NCBI GenBank assembly: GCA_017964785.1
Contig: JAGCRH010000137.1
Span: 1-40,801 of the forward strand
Length of the DNA: 40,801 nucleotides
Source: Prevotella sp.
Lineage (GTDB): Bacteria; Bacteroidota; Bacteroidia; Bacteroidales; Bacteroidaceae
Reading direction: 5' to 3'
The notes under the pieces are model-generated. The model saw nothing but the letters and a program-made list of their open reading frames with translations. It had not been told where the DNA came from and searched no databases. Position numbers and translations under genes: made by a program. Shown in pieces: positions 33,589 to 40,801 of this stretch. The stretch's first letter is position 1; each line of letters begins with the position of its first letter.

Positions 33589-34257
33589 ATGGCTAAGTTT
33601 GATAAGATTGCTGTGATGAAGAAGATTGGCGACACTGGTATGGTGCCTGTCTTCTACAACAAGGATTTGGAAACCTGCAAGCAGGTGGTGAAAGCCTGCT
33701 ATGAAGGCGGTGTCCGTGCCTTCGAATTTACAAACCGTGGTGACTTCGCCCAGGAGGTGTTTGGCGAATTGGTGAAGTGGGCCGATAAGGAATGTCCTGA
33801 GTTGGCGCTGGGTATCGGCTCAGTCGTTGATGCGCCTACTGCAGCGATGTATCTCCAGTTGGGTGCCAACTTTGTGGTTGGTCCACTGTTCAACCCCGAT
33901 ATCGCTCCCGTTTGCAATCGTCGTTTGGTTCCGTATTGTCCTGGCTGTATGACGGTTAGTGAGATTGGTAAGGCTCAGGAGTTGGGTTGCGACCTGACGA
34001 AAGTATTCCCTGGCGACGTGGTTGGCCCGAACATGATCAAGGGATTGAAGGCACCGATGCCTTGGTCGAAGATAATGGTTACTGGCGGTGTCTCTCCCGA
34101 TGAGGATAATTTGACCCAGTGGTTCAAGGCTGGTGTCTACTGCGTGGGTATGGGCTCCAAACTCTTCCCTTCCGATAAGGTGAAGGCCGGCGACTGGCAG
34201 TATGTCACTGACAAGTGCTGTGAGGCTCTTGGCTATATCGCCAAAGCACGTGCATGA
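33589..34257 (+). CDS. kdgA: 2-dehydro-3-deoxyphosphogluconate (KDPG) aldolase
   Basis: 222 residues, class I aldolase. Splits KDPG into pyruvate and glyceraldehyde 3-phosphate. Schiff-base lysine K138 in DLTKVFPGD, acid/base E46 in FEFTNRG, and the [13 protein letters not shown] phosphate/substrate segment. Completes the lower Entner-Doudoroff branch with kdgK. The stop TGA overlaps the ATG of the sensor kinase gene (ATGA at 34254-34257), so translation of that gene is coupled to the aldolase. Confidence 0.93.
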   Translation: MAKFDKIAVMKKIGDTGMVPVFYNKDLETCKQVVKACYEGGVRAFEFTNRGDFAQEVFGELVKWADKECPELALGIGSVVDAPTAAMYLQLGANFVVGPLFNPDIAPVCNRRLVPYCPGCMTVSEIGKAQELGCDLTKVFPGDVVGPNMIKGLKAPMPWSKIMVTGGVSPDEDNLTQWFKAGVYCVGMGSKLFPSDKVKAGDWQYVTDKCCEALGYIAKARA

Positions 34258-37200
34258 GGCTCGTATACACCATATTAATTACTTTTCTTTTCTCAGCCTG
34301 TTCACAGTCTGATAAGCAGATGGTGGACAGGCTGAATAGTCTTTCATATAGTTATCATTATCGTAACATAGACTCAACCGAGCATTATGCCAAGCGGGCC
34401 TATGAACTCTCTGAATATTATGACAAGGGCAGGGCAGAGTCATTGAATCATCTGGCCTTTGTCAATATTGTGCGGATGCAGTACGATGAGGCAGAGAAAC
34501 GCTTGAATAGCGTACCCGAAATCACTGACAATCAGGTACAATGCCTTGTCTCTTTTGTCCAGCAGATGCGTCTCTGTCAACGTCGTTCAAACAACCGTGC
34601 GTTCTACGAATACCGTGAGTTGGCCGATGGTGCCCTGCGTCGTATCAACGAGGAACGTGACTTGCTTTCCGAACGCGATCAGGGCATCTTGCGCTTTGCC
34701 GAGTCGGAATATGCCATCGTCAACTCCACCTACTATTATTATGTGGGATTGGAGCGTCAGTCCATCCAGGCGCTGGAACAGATCGATCCCAATGAGGTAC
34801 AGCGTGACACCGCCCAGTATCTGAACTACCTCTATAATATCGGTGCTGGCGGCATCATCACCGAAGGCACCCAGCAGGACATCAACCAACAAGAGTTTGA
34901 TGCCCTCATGCGATGCTTCCTTACAGCCCGTCGGGCAGACATGCCTTACTTTGCCGCCCAGGCGTTGGAGGCGTTGTCAGAGCACCTGATGGACGAGGAC
35001 TATTGTCGGCAGTTGATCGACGACAACCTTCCCGCCATGAAGTTTATCAATCCCGAAGGGGTGGAGGAGGAGATGCTCTCCGGCTGGTTGGCAGAAAGTG
35101 CACTTTCCCTCTTTATGGAATATGGCGATGTCTATCAGATTGCAGGTGCCTATCGTACGCTGGCCTCCTGTTTCCGTCAGATTGGCGATTATCCGTCAAC
35201 GCTGTTCAATTTAGAGCAGGCACTTTCCGATACGATCATTAACCAGGCACCCGACCTTGTGGCGAGTATCCGCGAACAGTTAAGTGTTGCCTATTCTGCG
35301 ATGGACGACAAACCACAGAGCGACGCCAACCGCAATGTCTATATCGACTTAATGACCGATACCCGACAAGATCGTCAGTTGGAGGCCCGTGCCAGCCAAC
35401 TGGAGGCTACCGCCACCCAACTCAACTGGATGCTAATTGCCGTCGGCATTGCTATCGTGTTACTGCTCTTCTCGCTGTGGCTCTTCAATCATCTGAACAA
35501 AAAACAGAAGAAATACAATCAACTCGATGAGATTCTGGAACAGCGTCAGGATGAGGTGGCGATGGAACGGCTCCGTGTGGAGAACAATGAACGACGCAAC
35601 CTCGAACAGCGGGCCAAGATCTCACTTGTCAACAGTGTGACACCATTTATCGACCGTATCATCTACTGCGTCCATAAAGGGCGTGACGAGGGCTATATTC
35701 GTGAACTGACGAGTCAGATCAACGATTATAACGACATCCTGACCCACTGGATCCAACTCCGTCAGGGCGAATTGAACCTGAAGATAGAAACCTTCCCCCT
35801 GCAACCCCTCTTCGACATGGCGGCCAAGGGCCGGAAGAGTTTCAGCATGAAGGGTATAAGTTTGGTGGTGGAACCCACGGAGGCGCTGGTAAAGGCCGAT
35901 CGTGTGCTGACACTTTTTATGCTGAATACACTGGCTGACAATGCCCGTAAATTCACGACGGAAGGTGGGAAGGTCTCTTTGTCGGCGCAGGAGTCAAATG
36001 ACTATGTTGAAATCTCTGTCAAAGATACGGGTGCAGGCATGACTGATGAGCAGTTGCAACATCTTTTCGACCCCAAGCCCATCCGCGACACAGGTACAGG
36101 TGGCCATGGCTTCGGTCTGCTGAACTGTAAGGGTATCATTGAGAAATATCGTAAGATTTCACAGATTTTCTCTGTCTGTTCCATATCGGCGGAGAGTGAG
36201 AAAGGAAAGGGCTCACGTTTGTTCTTCCGTCTGCCCAAAGGCCTTCTCCGCTCCATGCTCCTACTCTTCACTCTTCACTCTTCTCTCTTCACTTCCTCCG
36301 CCCAGCCTGTTGACGACCTGAGTCGCGCCAGTGTCTTTGCTGACTCTGCCTATTTTTCCAATATCAATGGCACCTACGAGCGTACCCTTCAATTTGCCGA
36401 CTCCTGCCGCCATTATCTCAACAGTCACTACAAGAAACTCTATCCCAATGGCAATCTCCTCCTCTTGCAGTTGGGCAACCCCTCGTTAGTGGCCCCTGAG
36501 ATAGAGTGGTTCCACGACTCGATCAATGTCAACTACGAGGTCATCCTCGACATGCGCAATGAGAGTGCCGTAGCCGCCCTCGCCCTGCACGAGTGGCAGA
36601 CCTATTCCTATAACAACAAGATATATACCCAACTCTATAAGGAGATGTCGGCCGATAACACGCTGGCCGACTACTGCCGCACCATGCAACAGTCGCAGAG
36701 CAACAAGCGCATCGCCATCATCCTGCTGGTGCTGGTGCTCTTCTCCATCCCACCGGCCTATTATCTGCTCTACTACCGCCACCGTCTCTATGAACGCTTC
36801 TTTGTGGAGCGCGAGCAGCAGTCGAGCCTGGAAATGGCCGATGACGAGTTACGGCGGGCAGAGTTGGAGAACAACAACCTCCACGTGGCGAATGCAGTGC
36901 TCGACAATTGCCTCTCCACCTTGAAGCACGAGACGATGTATTACCCCTCGCGCATCCAGCAACTGTTGGATCAGGACGATTTGCAGTCGCTCTCTGAAGT
37001 GGTTGACTATTACCGTGACCTCTATGGCATCCTCTCACAGCAGGCGATGCACCAGATTGAGGGTGTACACCTGCATGTCAAACCGCTCGAGAACGGCATT
37101 CTGGGCGACAAGAACCTGATTGCCTACCTCTTTGAAATCCTGCGTAAGCAGGGTGGGGCGTCATGGCAGATTACGCCCAAGAACGATAAGTATGTGGAGG

Positions 37201-37421
37201 TCATTGTACCCATGCCACAGTTGCACCTCACTGACGAGGAGGCGCAGAACCTCTTTAATCCCACTTCCTCGTCGCACATCCCTTATCTCCTCTGCCGTCA
37301 GATTGTGCGTGACCATGGTGAGGCCACCAACCGTCGCCTGTGCGGCATCTGGGCGGAGAACGACAATGGAACAACGAACATCAGAATTATATTACCGAAC
37401 GTATGCAGAACTTCAAAGTGA
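34254..37421 (+). CDS. Giant two-module sensor histidine kinase-like protein (DUF5112/DUF5113-type)
   Basis: 1055 residues. Module 1: lipoprotein-like signal with C16 (FLFSACS), extracytoplasmic TPR-like region (25-385, resembling DUF5112), transmembrane helix 393-411, helical linker, then a HATPase with N-box N563, D-box D591 (KDTGAGM) and G-box GGHGFGL (616-622). The dimerisation helix reads [12 protein letters not shown] and lacks the phosphoacceptor His. Module 2: a second hydrophobic segment (664-683), outer domain, second transmembrane helix 821-840, coiled coil, and [11 protein letters not shown] with a possible acceptor H892, then an ATPase-like region (945-1048, DUF5113-like) missing the usual N, D and G boxes. 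Starts by ATGA overlap with kdgA; the response regulator gene overlaps its end. Family names are from memory. Confidence 0.82.
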   Translation: MRLVYTILITFLFSACSQSDKQMVDRLNSLSYSYHYRNIDSTEHYAKRAYELSEYYDKGRAESLNHLAFVNIVRMQYDEAEKRLNSVPEITDNQVQCLVSFVQQMRLCQRRSNNRAFYEYRELADGALRRINEERDLLSERDQGILRFAESEYAIVNSTYYYYVGLERQSIQALEQIDPNEVQRDTAQYLNYLYNIGAGGIITEGTQQDINQQEFDALMRCFLTARRADMPYFAAQALEALSEHLMDEDYCRQLIDDNLPAMKFINPEGVEEEMLSGWLAESALSLFMEYGDVYQIAGAYRTLASCFRQIGDYPSTLFNLEQALSDTIINQAPDLVASIREQLSVAYSAMDDKPQSDANRNVYIDLMTDTRQDRQLEARASQLEATATQLNWMLIAVGIAIVLLLFSLWLFNHLNKKQKKYNQLDEILEQRQDEVAMERLRVENNERRNLEQRAKISLVNSVTPFIDRIIYCVHKGRDEGYIRELTSQINDYNDILTHWIQLRQGELNLKIETFPLQPLFDMAAKGRKSFSMKGISLVVEPTEALVKADRVLTLFMLNTLADNARKFTTEGGKVSLSAQESNDYVEISVKDTGAGMTDEQLQHLFDPKPIRDTGTGGHGFGLLNCKGIIEKYRKISQIFSVCSISAESEKGKGSRLFFRLPKGLLRSMLLLFTLHSSLFTSSAQPVDDLSRASVFADSAYFSNINGTYERTLQFADSCRHYLNSHYKKLYPNGNLLLLQLGNPSLVAPEIEWFHDSINVNYEVILDMRNESAVAALALHEWQTYSYNNKIYTQLYKEMSADNTLADYCRTMQQSQSNKRIAIILLVLVLFSIPPAYYLLYYRHRLYERFFVEREQQSSLEMADDELRRAELENNNLHVANAVLDNCLSTLKHETMYYPSRIQQLLDQDDLQSLSEVVDYYRDLYGILSQQAMHQIEGVHLHVKPLENGILGDKNLIAYLFEILRKQGGASWQITPKNDKYVEVIVPMPQLHLTDEEAQNLFNPTSSSHIPYLLCRQIVRDHGEATNRRLCGIWAENDNGTTNIRIILPNVCRTSK

Positions 37422-38122
37422 TTATCGTCGAGGATGTGCCCCTCGAACTCAAAGGCACATTAGGAATCATCCGCAACGACATTCCCGAGGCGGAAGTGAT
37501 AGGTACGGCTGATTGCGAGACGGCCTACTGGAAACTGTTGAAGCAGCAGAAGCCCGACCTTCTGTTGCTCGATTTGGGTCTCGGCGGTTCCACTACGGTG
37601 GGTGTCGAGATATGCCGTAGCACGAAAGAGATGCATCCCGACATCAAGGTGCTCATCTTTACGGGCGAGATCCTCAACGAGAAACTCTGGGTTGATGTGC
37701 TTGACGCTGGTGCCGACGGTATCATCCTCAAAACGGGTGAATTGTTGACGCGTGGCGATGTCAACGCAGTGATGGAAGGCAAGACCCTCGTGTTTAACGA
37801 GCCTATTCTAGAGAAAATCGTGGAGCGCTTCAAGTATGCCGTCAGCGGACAACTGGCGAAGCAGGAGGCCCTTGTCAATTATGAGATTGATGAGTACGAC
37901 GAGCGTTTCCTCCGTCATTTGGCTCTCGGGTATACCAAAGAACAGATTACCGGTCTGCGTGGTATGCCTTTCGGCGTAAAGAGTTTGGAGAAGCGTCAAA
38001 ACGAACTCATCCGCAAACTGTTCCCCGATTCGGTGAGCAATGTCAATGCCACTCGTCTCGTGGTGCGTGCCTTGGAACTGCACATCATTGACATCGATAA
38101 CCTCGTCCCCGATGAAGACTAA
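37403..38122 (+). CDS. Response regulator, receiver plus LuxR-like HTH
   Basis: 239 residues from the ATG at 37403; the frame opens earlier inside the sensor gene, but [13 protein letters not shown] is the canonical receiver start. Receiver 1-125: acidic pocket E10/D11, phospho-acceptor D57 in LLLLDLGLG, T in LIFTGE and Lys in GIILKTGE. C-terminal helices 170-230 (DERFLRHLALGYTKEQITGL ... KSLEKRQNELIRKLFP) form a LuxR/GerE-like DNA-binding domain. It overlaps the sensor kinase end by 19 bases, so it is the kinase's partner. Targets unknown; genes of this locus are the obvious candidates. Confidence 0.9.
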   Translation: MQNFKVIIVEDVPLELKGTLGIIRNDIPEAEVIGTADCETAYWKLLKQQKPDLLLLDLGLGGSTTVGVEICRSTKEMHPDIKVLIFTGEILNEKLWVDVLDAGADGIILKTGELLTRGDVNAVMEGKTLVFNEPILEKIVERFKYAVSGQLAKQEALVNYEIDEYDERFLRHLALGYTKEQITGLRGMPFGVKSLEKRQNELIRKLFPDSVSNVNATRLVVRALELHIIDIDNLVPDED

Positions 38123-38723
38123 GTCAGTACAGGTGTTAGGGGTGGTTCTTTTCTCCCTCCTCATCGCCGAACTCGTCCTGATCCTCCTGTCGTGGATTCT
38201 CTCTGCAGCAGGCGTAGAAGGCGTGCGCTCACTGCTTTCCGGCGAGGGTGTGCGCTGGTTTGTGGGCGACTTTGCCCGTATGGTGGCCTCACCGCTGTTG
38301 GTGTGGCTCCTGTTGCTGATGATTGCTATGGGTGCTTTTCTCCGTTCGGGACTCAGTTCGCTGTGGCATGAAGTCCGTTCCCGTATGCTGTCCTATCGCG
38401 ACCGTACCGCTTTCCGTGTGTCGTTGGTATTACTCATGGCCTATGTGGCCGCCATCCTCCTGCTCACTGTTGTACCCCATGCCGTGCTGTTGTCGGCGTC
38501 GGGCTCACTCTTCCCGTCGCCTTTTAGCCGCAGCCTCATTCCTTTTGTCGCCTTTGGTATCACGCTGGTCAGTATTGCCTTCGGCATGATCTCTGGCCGT
38601 ATGCCGTCGCTCTCCGATGTGCTCGATGCCCTTTGCTATGGCATCCGCCGCTACGCACCGCTGCTGATACTCTATATTTTCTGTATCCAACTCTACCAGA
38701 GCCTGCGCTTCGTGTTCATGTAG
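38112..38723 (+). CDS. Membrane protein related to the N-terminal half of AbgT transporters
   Basis: 203 residues from ATG at 38112, which overlaps the response regulator stop by 11 bases; the longer frame from 38040 would lie inside that gene. Four or five hydrophobic helices. The stretch GVEGVRSLLSGEGVRWFVGD followed by a hydrophobic block and GAFLRSGL resembles the first part of AbgT p-aminobenzoyl-glutamate transporters, which are about 500 residues, so this is at most a half-size relative. It ends tail to tail with the alarmone synthetase gene, overlapping it by 8 bases. Transport function uncertain. Confidence 0.65.
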   Translation: MKTKSVQVLGVVLFSLLIAELVLILLSWILSAAGVEGVRSLLSGEGVRWFVGDFARMVASPLLVWLLLLMIAMGAFLRSGLSSLWHEVRSRMLSYRDRTAFRVSLVLLMAYVAAILLLTVVPHAVLLSASGSLFPSPFSRSLIPFVAFGITLVSIAFGMISGRMPSLSDVLDALCYGIRRYAPLLILYIFCIQLYQSLRFVFM

Positions 38724-39795
38724 TCTCTCTTTTTTTCTCCTGCATGAACTCCAGGCTCTCGGCATGCTCCAGTATCATGTCGGCCAGCATCTCGTTGGCA
38801 TCGTTCTTGCCGTTGATGGTGTCGTAGATGAACTTCAAGTCCTTGCGCCCGCCGCCGGTCTTCAGCGCATGCACCACGCAGAGGTATTGCAGGGCGGTGC
38901 TCGACGAGAGGATGTCGAGGTCAGTCACAGCCAACTGCGAGAGGGCCAGTTGATACGCTTCCTCACTGTTCTCCTCTATGAAGCGCTGCACGTCGCCGAG
39001 CGTTTCCATACCGAACGATTCGAGCAACGCCAGGTAGGGCATCATCGACACGGGGAAAATCTCTGCCTGGTTCACGGCGGCAATGCGTTTGTTCAATCGG
39101 TCAAAGGGGTTCAGGCTGACGAAACTGCGGAATGATTCGGTCGAGAGGGCCACATCGTCGAGTCGTCCGCTCTTCACCAGTCCCTGTATCTTCCGCCGGT
39201 AGTCGGTGATGGTGGAGCGCAGGCGACTGAACTCGTCGTCGGCCAGTTCCAGCATACCTGCCAGTCGGCTGAACTGTCGGCGGAACTCCGGGGGAAGTTT
39301 CACGTCGCCCTTGTAACCGATGTCGTGCTCGATGGTTGACCAGACGTGCTGCAAGGCAGTGCGCATCTGCAATTCAAAGCGGGGACTGCCCGTTTTGAGG
39401 CGGCAGATATAGTGCAAAGAGTTGTAGCCGAAGGCATTCAACTGGTGCTTGCGCTTGTCGACGCTCTCCTGCCAGTCGATGTCGAAGACGCCCTTGGCGA
39501 TGGCTGCCACCTTATCCACCTCGTCGGTGTAGAAAGTGATCACACGAATGCCCACCAGATCAGTCACGTCGTCGATGGTCTTATATTTTGCGCCTTTCAG
39601 TTCCAGTTTTCCGGCAAGCGACTGCTCGGTTTTTACACGGTACTCCATGGCCGTCACGTAGATGCCCTGCTCACGGAGCGCACCCTGTAACTGATCGTAT
39701 GCCTGCTGGGCGAGTGCCTCCAGTTCGGGCAGCCGCTCTTGGAACTGCTGCATGAGCGCCATGCCGTGCGGGTCGAGTTTCACTTCCTTGTCCAT
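38716..39795 (-). CDS. RelA/SpoT-type alarmone ((p)ppGpp) synthetase, small form
   Basis: 359 residues with a synthetase domain but no hydrolase HD domain and no TGS/ACT regions, so a small alarmone synthetase rather than RelA or SpoT. Motifs: RVKTEQSLAGKL (53-64), DLVGIRVITFY with Mg-binding D79, GYNSLHYI (123-130), ELQMRTALQHVWSTIEHDIG with catalytic E141. The extra C-terminal half (about 175-355) is helical, starting FRRQFSRLAGMLELADDEF, and unassigned. It follows the STAS gene by 12 bases. It should transfer pyrophosphate from ATP to GTP or GDP. Confidence 0.88.
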   Translation of the reverse strand: MDKEVKLDPHGMALMQQFQERLPELEALAQQAYDQLQGALREQGIYVTAMEYRVKTEQSLAGKLELKGAKYKTIDDVTDLVGIRVITFYTDEVDKVAAIAKGVFDIDWQESVDKRKHQLNAFGYNSLHYICRLKTGSPRFELQMRTALQHVWSTIEHDIGYKGDVKLPPEFRRQFSRLAGMLELADDEFSRLRSTITDYRRKIQGLVKSGRLDDVALSTESFRSFVSLNPFDRLNKRIAAVNQAEIFPVSMMPYLALLESFGMETLGDVQRFIEENSEEAYQLALSQLAVTDLDILSSSTALQYLCVVHALKTGGGRKDLKFIYDTINGKNDANEMLADMILEHAESLEFMQEKKRETT

Positions 39796-39807
39796 ACGTG
39801 TAGTGGT

Positions 39808-40110
39808 TTAATCGATGAATTCAAACAGGTTGAGGAATCCTGCCATCGACAGGATGCTGCGGAGGTTGGCCGACATACCTTTCAGGTAGATGGGTCTTTT
39901 CTTGGCCCTGGCGCTCTTCACAATGCGGAGGAAGATGCGCAGGCCGCTCGACGAGATATAGGTCAGGTTGGTGCAGTCGATGACGATGTCCTTGTCTGCC
40001 TGGCGCAGGGGGCTCATGGCCTCTTCTACTTCTTCGGATACAGCCGTGTCTAGCCGTCCGTCCAGGATGGCTATCAGTTGGTCGTTTTGCTCTTCAATGA
40101 TTGTCTTCAT
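39808..40110 (-). CDS. STAS-domain anti-sigma-factor antagonist-like protein
   Basis: 100 residues, a complete STAS fold: strand LDGRLDTAVSEEVEE, IVIDCTNLTYISSSGLRIFL with the likely phosphorylated Ser55 before Gly56, and the C-terminal helix SILSMAGFLNLFEFID. Known members switch partners with anti-sigma kinases of the RsbW/SpoIIAB type. No such kinase or sigma factor is adjacent; instead the gene is followed after 12 bases by the alarmone synthetase, from one promoter. A direct link to stringent signalling is inference. Confidence 0.88.
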   Translation of the reverse strand: MKTIIEEQNDQLIAILDGRLDTAVSEEVEEAMSPLRQADKDIVIDCTNLTYISSSGLRIFLRIVKSARAKKRPIYLKGMSANLRSILSMAGFLNLFEFID

Positions 40111-40135
40111 CGTGTTGTTACTTATTATCTGCGGG

Positions 40136-40167
40136 CAAAGTTACAAATAAATAAGCGAAAAACCAAA
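40136..40167 (-). promoter_or_regulatory. Promoter of the STAS-alarmone synthetase operon
   Basis: Minus strand: -33 TTTG at 40167-40164, spacer 20, -7 TAACTTTG at 40143-40136. About 20 bases upstream of the ATG. Confidence 0.8.
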
Positions 40168-40231
40168 TATTTTTATGTTTTTCCATAGCATTTCGGTTAT
40201 ATACAACTTTATGATTTACATCGTATCGGGA

Positions 40232-40254
40232 CAGACCATTCTTAAATCGTAAAA
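40232..40254 (+). repeat. Dispersed 23-bp repeat, copy 2
   Basis: Two mismatches to the copy at 9711-9733. Lies between the STAS promoter and the nifJ terminator. Confidence 0.6.
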
Positions 40255-40255
40255 G

Positions 40256-40288
40256 AAAGGAACATCCGAATGTATCGGATGCTCCTTT
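40256..40288 (-). terminator. Terminator of nifJ
   Basis: AAAGGA plus CATCCGA (40256-40269, one mismatch) pairs with TCGGATG plus TCCTTT (40275-40288) around a 5-base loop. Read on the minus strand it is followed by CTTTTACG. It lies 47 bases past the nifJ stop. Confidence 0.75.
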
Positions 40289-40334
40289 TAATATGAAGGA
40301 GTAGGGAAAAGGGAAATCCCTACAATTCTCTTTT

Positions 40335-40801
40335 TTAGTTCTCCCAGTTCTCCTGAGTCTTGCGAACGTAACTCTTGTAACGCAGTTGGGCCATCTTCTG
40401 TGCCTCAGCAAACAACTCCTCGGCCTCGTTAGGATAAGCCTTCTTCACAGAGAGGTAACGAACCTCACCAAGCAGGAAGTCGTGGAAGTTCTCCCAGTTA
40501 GGCTCCTTAGAGTCGAGAGAGAATGGGTTCTTGCCTTCCTCAGCCAGAGCTGGGTTGTAGCGCCACAGGTGCCAGTAACCGCACTCAACAGCCTTCTTCT
40601 CCTCAGCCTGGCTCTTACCCATACCGCCCTTGGCCTTCAGACCGTGGTTGATACATGGAGCGTAAGCGATGATGATTGAAGGTCCGTGCCATGCCTCAGC
40701 CTCGCGGATAGCCTTGAGGGTCTGTGCGTGGTCAGCGCCCATAGCAATCTGAGCTACATATACATAACCGTAAGTGGTAGCAATCATACCCAGATCCTTC
40801 T
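40335..40801 (-). CDS. nifJ: Pyruvate:ferredoxin (flavodoxin) oxidoreductase, C-terminal fragment
   Basis: The frame is open to the window edge, so only the last ~155 residues are seen. The pattern YVYVAQIAMGADHAQTLKAI, GPSIIIAYAPCINHGLKAKGG, then GYWHLWRYNPAL is the C-terminal thiamine-diphosphate domain of NifJ/PorA-type enzymes, which turn pyruvate and CoA into acetyl-CoA, CO2 and reduced ferredoxin in anaerobes. The upstream iron-sulphur domains lie outside. Good agreement with an anaerobic Bacteroidota host. Confidence 0.92.
   Translation of the reverse strand, partial: KDLGMIATTYGYVYVAQIAMGADHAQTLKAIREAEAWHGPSIIIAYAPCINHGLKAKGGMGKSQAEEKKAVECGYWHLWRYNPALAEEGKNPFSLDSKEPNWENFHDFLLGEVRYLSVKKAYPNEAEELFAEAQKMAQLRYKSYVRKTQENWEN

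Overview
The window looks like chromosomal DNA from a Bacteroidota bacterium, most likely Prevotellaceae (Prevotella, Segatella or a relative). The evidence is the promoter grammar (TTTG, about 20 bases, then TAnnTTTG, found at nine places), many exported proteins and lipoproteins with one acidic-tailed surface-type lipobox, a UVR-containing ClpC, a GH25 lysozyme, a DUF5112/5113-type sensor kinase and the C-terminus of a pyruvate:ferredoxin oxidoreductase. Genus-level placement is inference. Most genes are of medium GC; the block from about 4.5 to 8.9 kb is clearly AT-richer.

Layout. 1-3.5 kb: glutamine-dependent NAD synthetase (5' end outside the window), a small regulator-like protein and a degenerate membrane Ser/Thr kinase. 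3.5-4.5 kb: a 53-aa ORF and a short DUF6169-like ORF ending in a strong terminator, then a promoter followed by a multi-hairpin RNA candidate. 4.5-8.9 kb: an AT-rich island with a PD-(D/E)XK nuclease-like gene and four tightly packed genes for exported proteins of unknown function. 9.0-10.5 kb: a surface-type lipoprotein, then about 750 bp of tandem 42/43-bp repeats. 10.5-15 kb: hipBA and clpC on the minus strand. 15.2-22.5 kb: gyrA, two paralogous TPR-type exported proteins, a phosphohexomutase and greA. 22.6-22.9 kb: tRNA-Ser(GCT), tRNA-Glu(CTC) and a strong terminator. 22.9-27.7 kb: dipeptidase plus lipoprotein (minus strand), then a membrane microprotein, OmpH-like lipoprotein, GH25 lysozyme and zinc-ribbon membrane protein (plus strand).

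27.7-38.7 kb is a sugar-acid catabolic locus built around one divergent promoter/operator. To the left run a LacI-type regulator, altronate dehydratase, an NhaC-type antiporter and a nucleotidyltransferase-related protein. To the right run KDG kinase, KDPG aldolase, a very large two-module sensor kinase, a response regulator and an AbgT-like membrane protein. UxaA makes KDG, KdgK phosphorylates it and KdgA cleaves KDPG, so the lower uronate/Entner-Doudoroff branch is complete here. The two-component genes overlap the aldolase gene and so appear to share its mRNA. 38.7-40.1 kb: a STAS-domain protein followed by a RelA/SpoT-type alarmone synthetase. The window ends in the 3' end of nifJ.

The best candidates for undescribed biology are the exported four-gene island with its nuclease-like neighbour, the tandem-repeat array, the structured RNA, the sensor kinase whose phosphoacceptor-like and ATPase modules look split, and the STAS-alarmone synthetase pair. 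None of these functions is proven by sequence alone.
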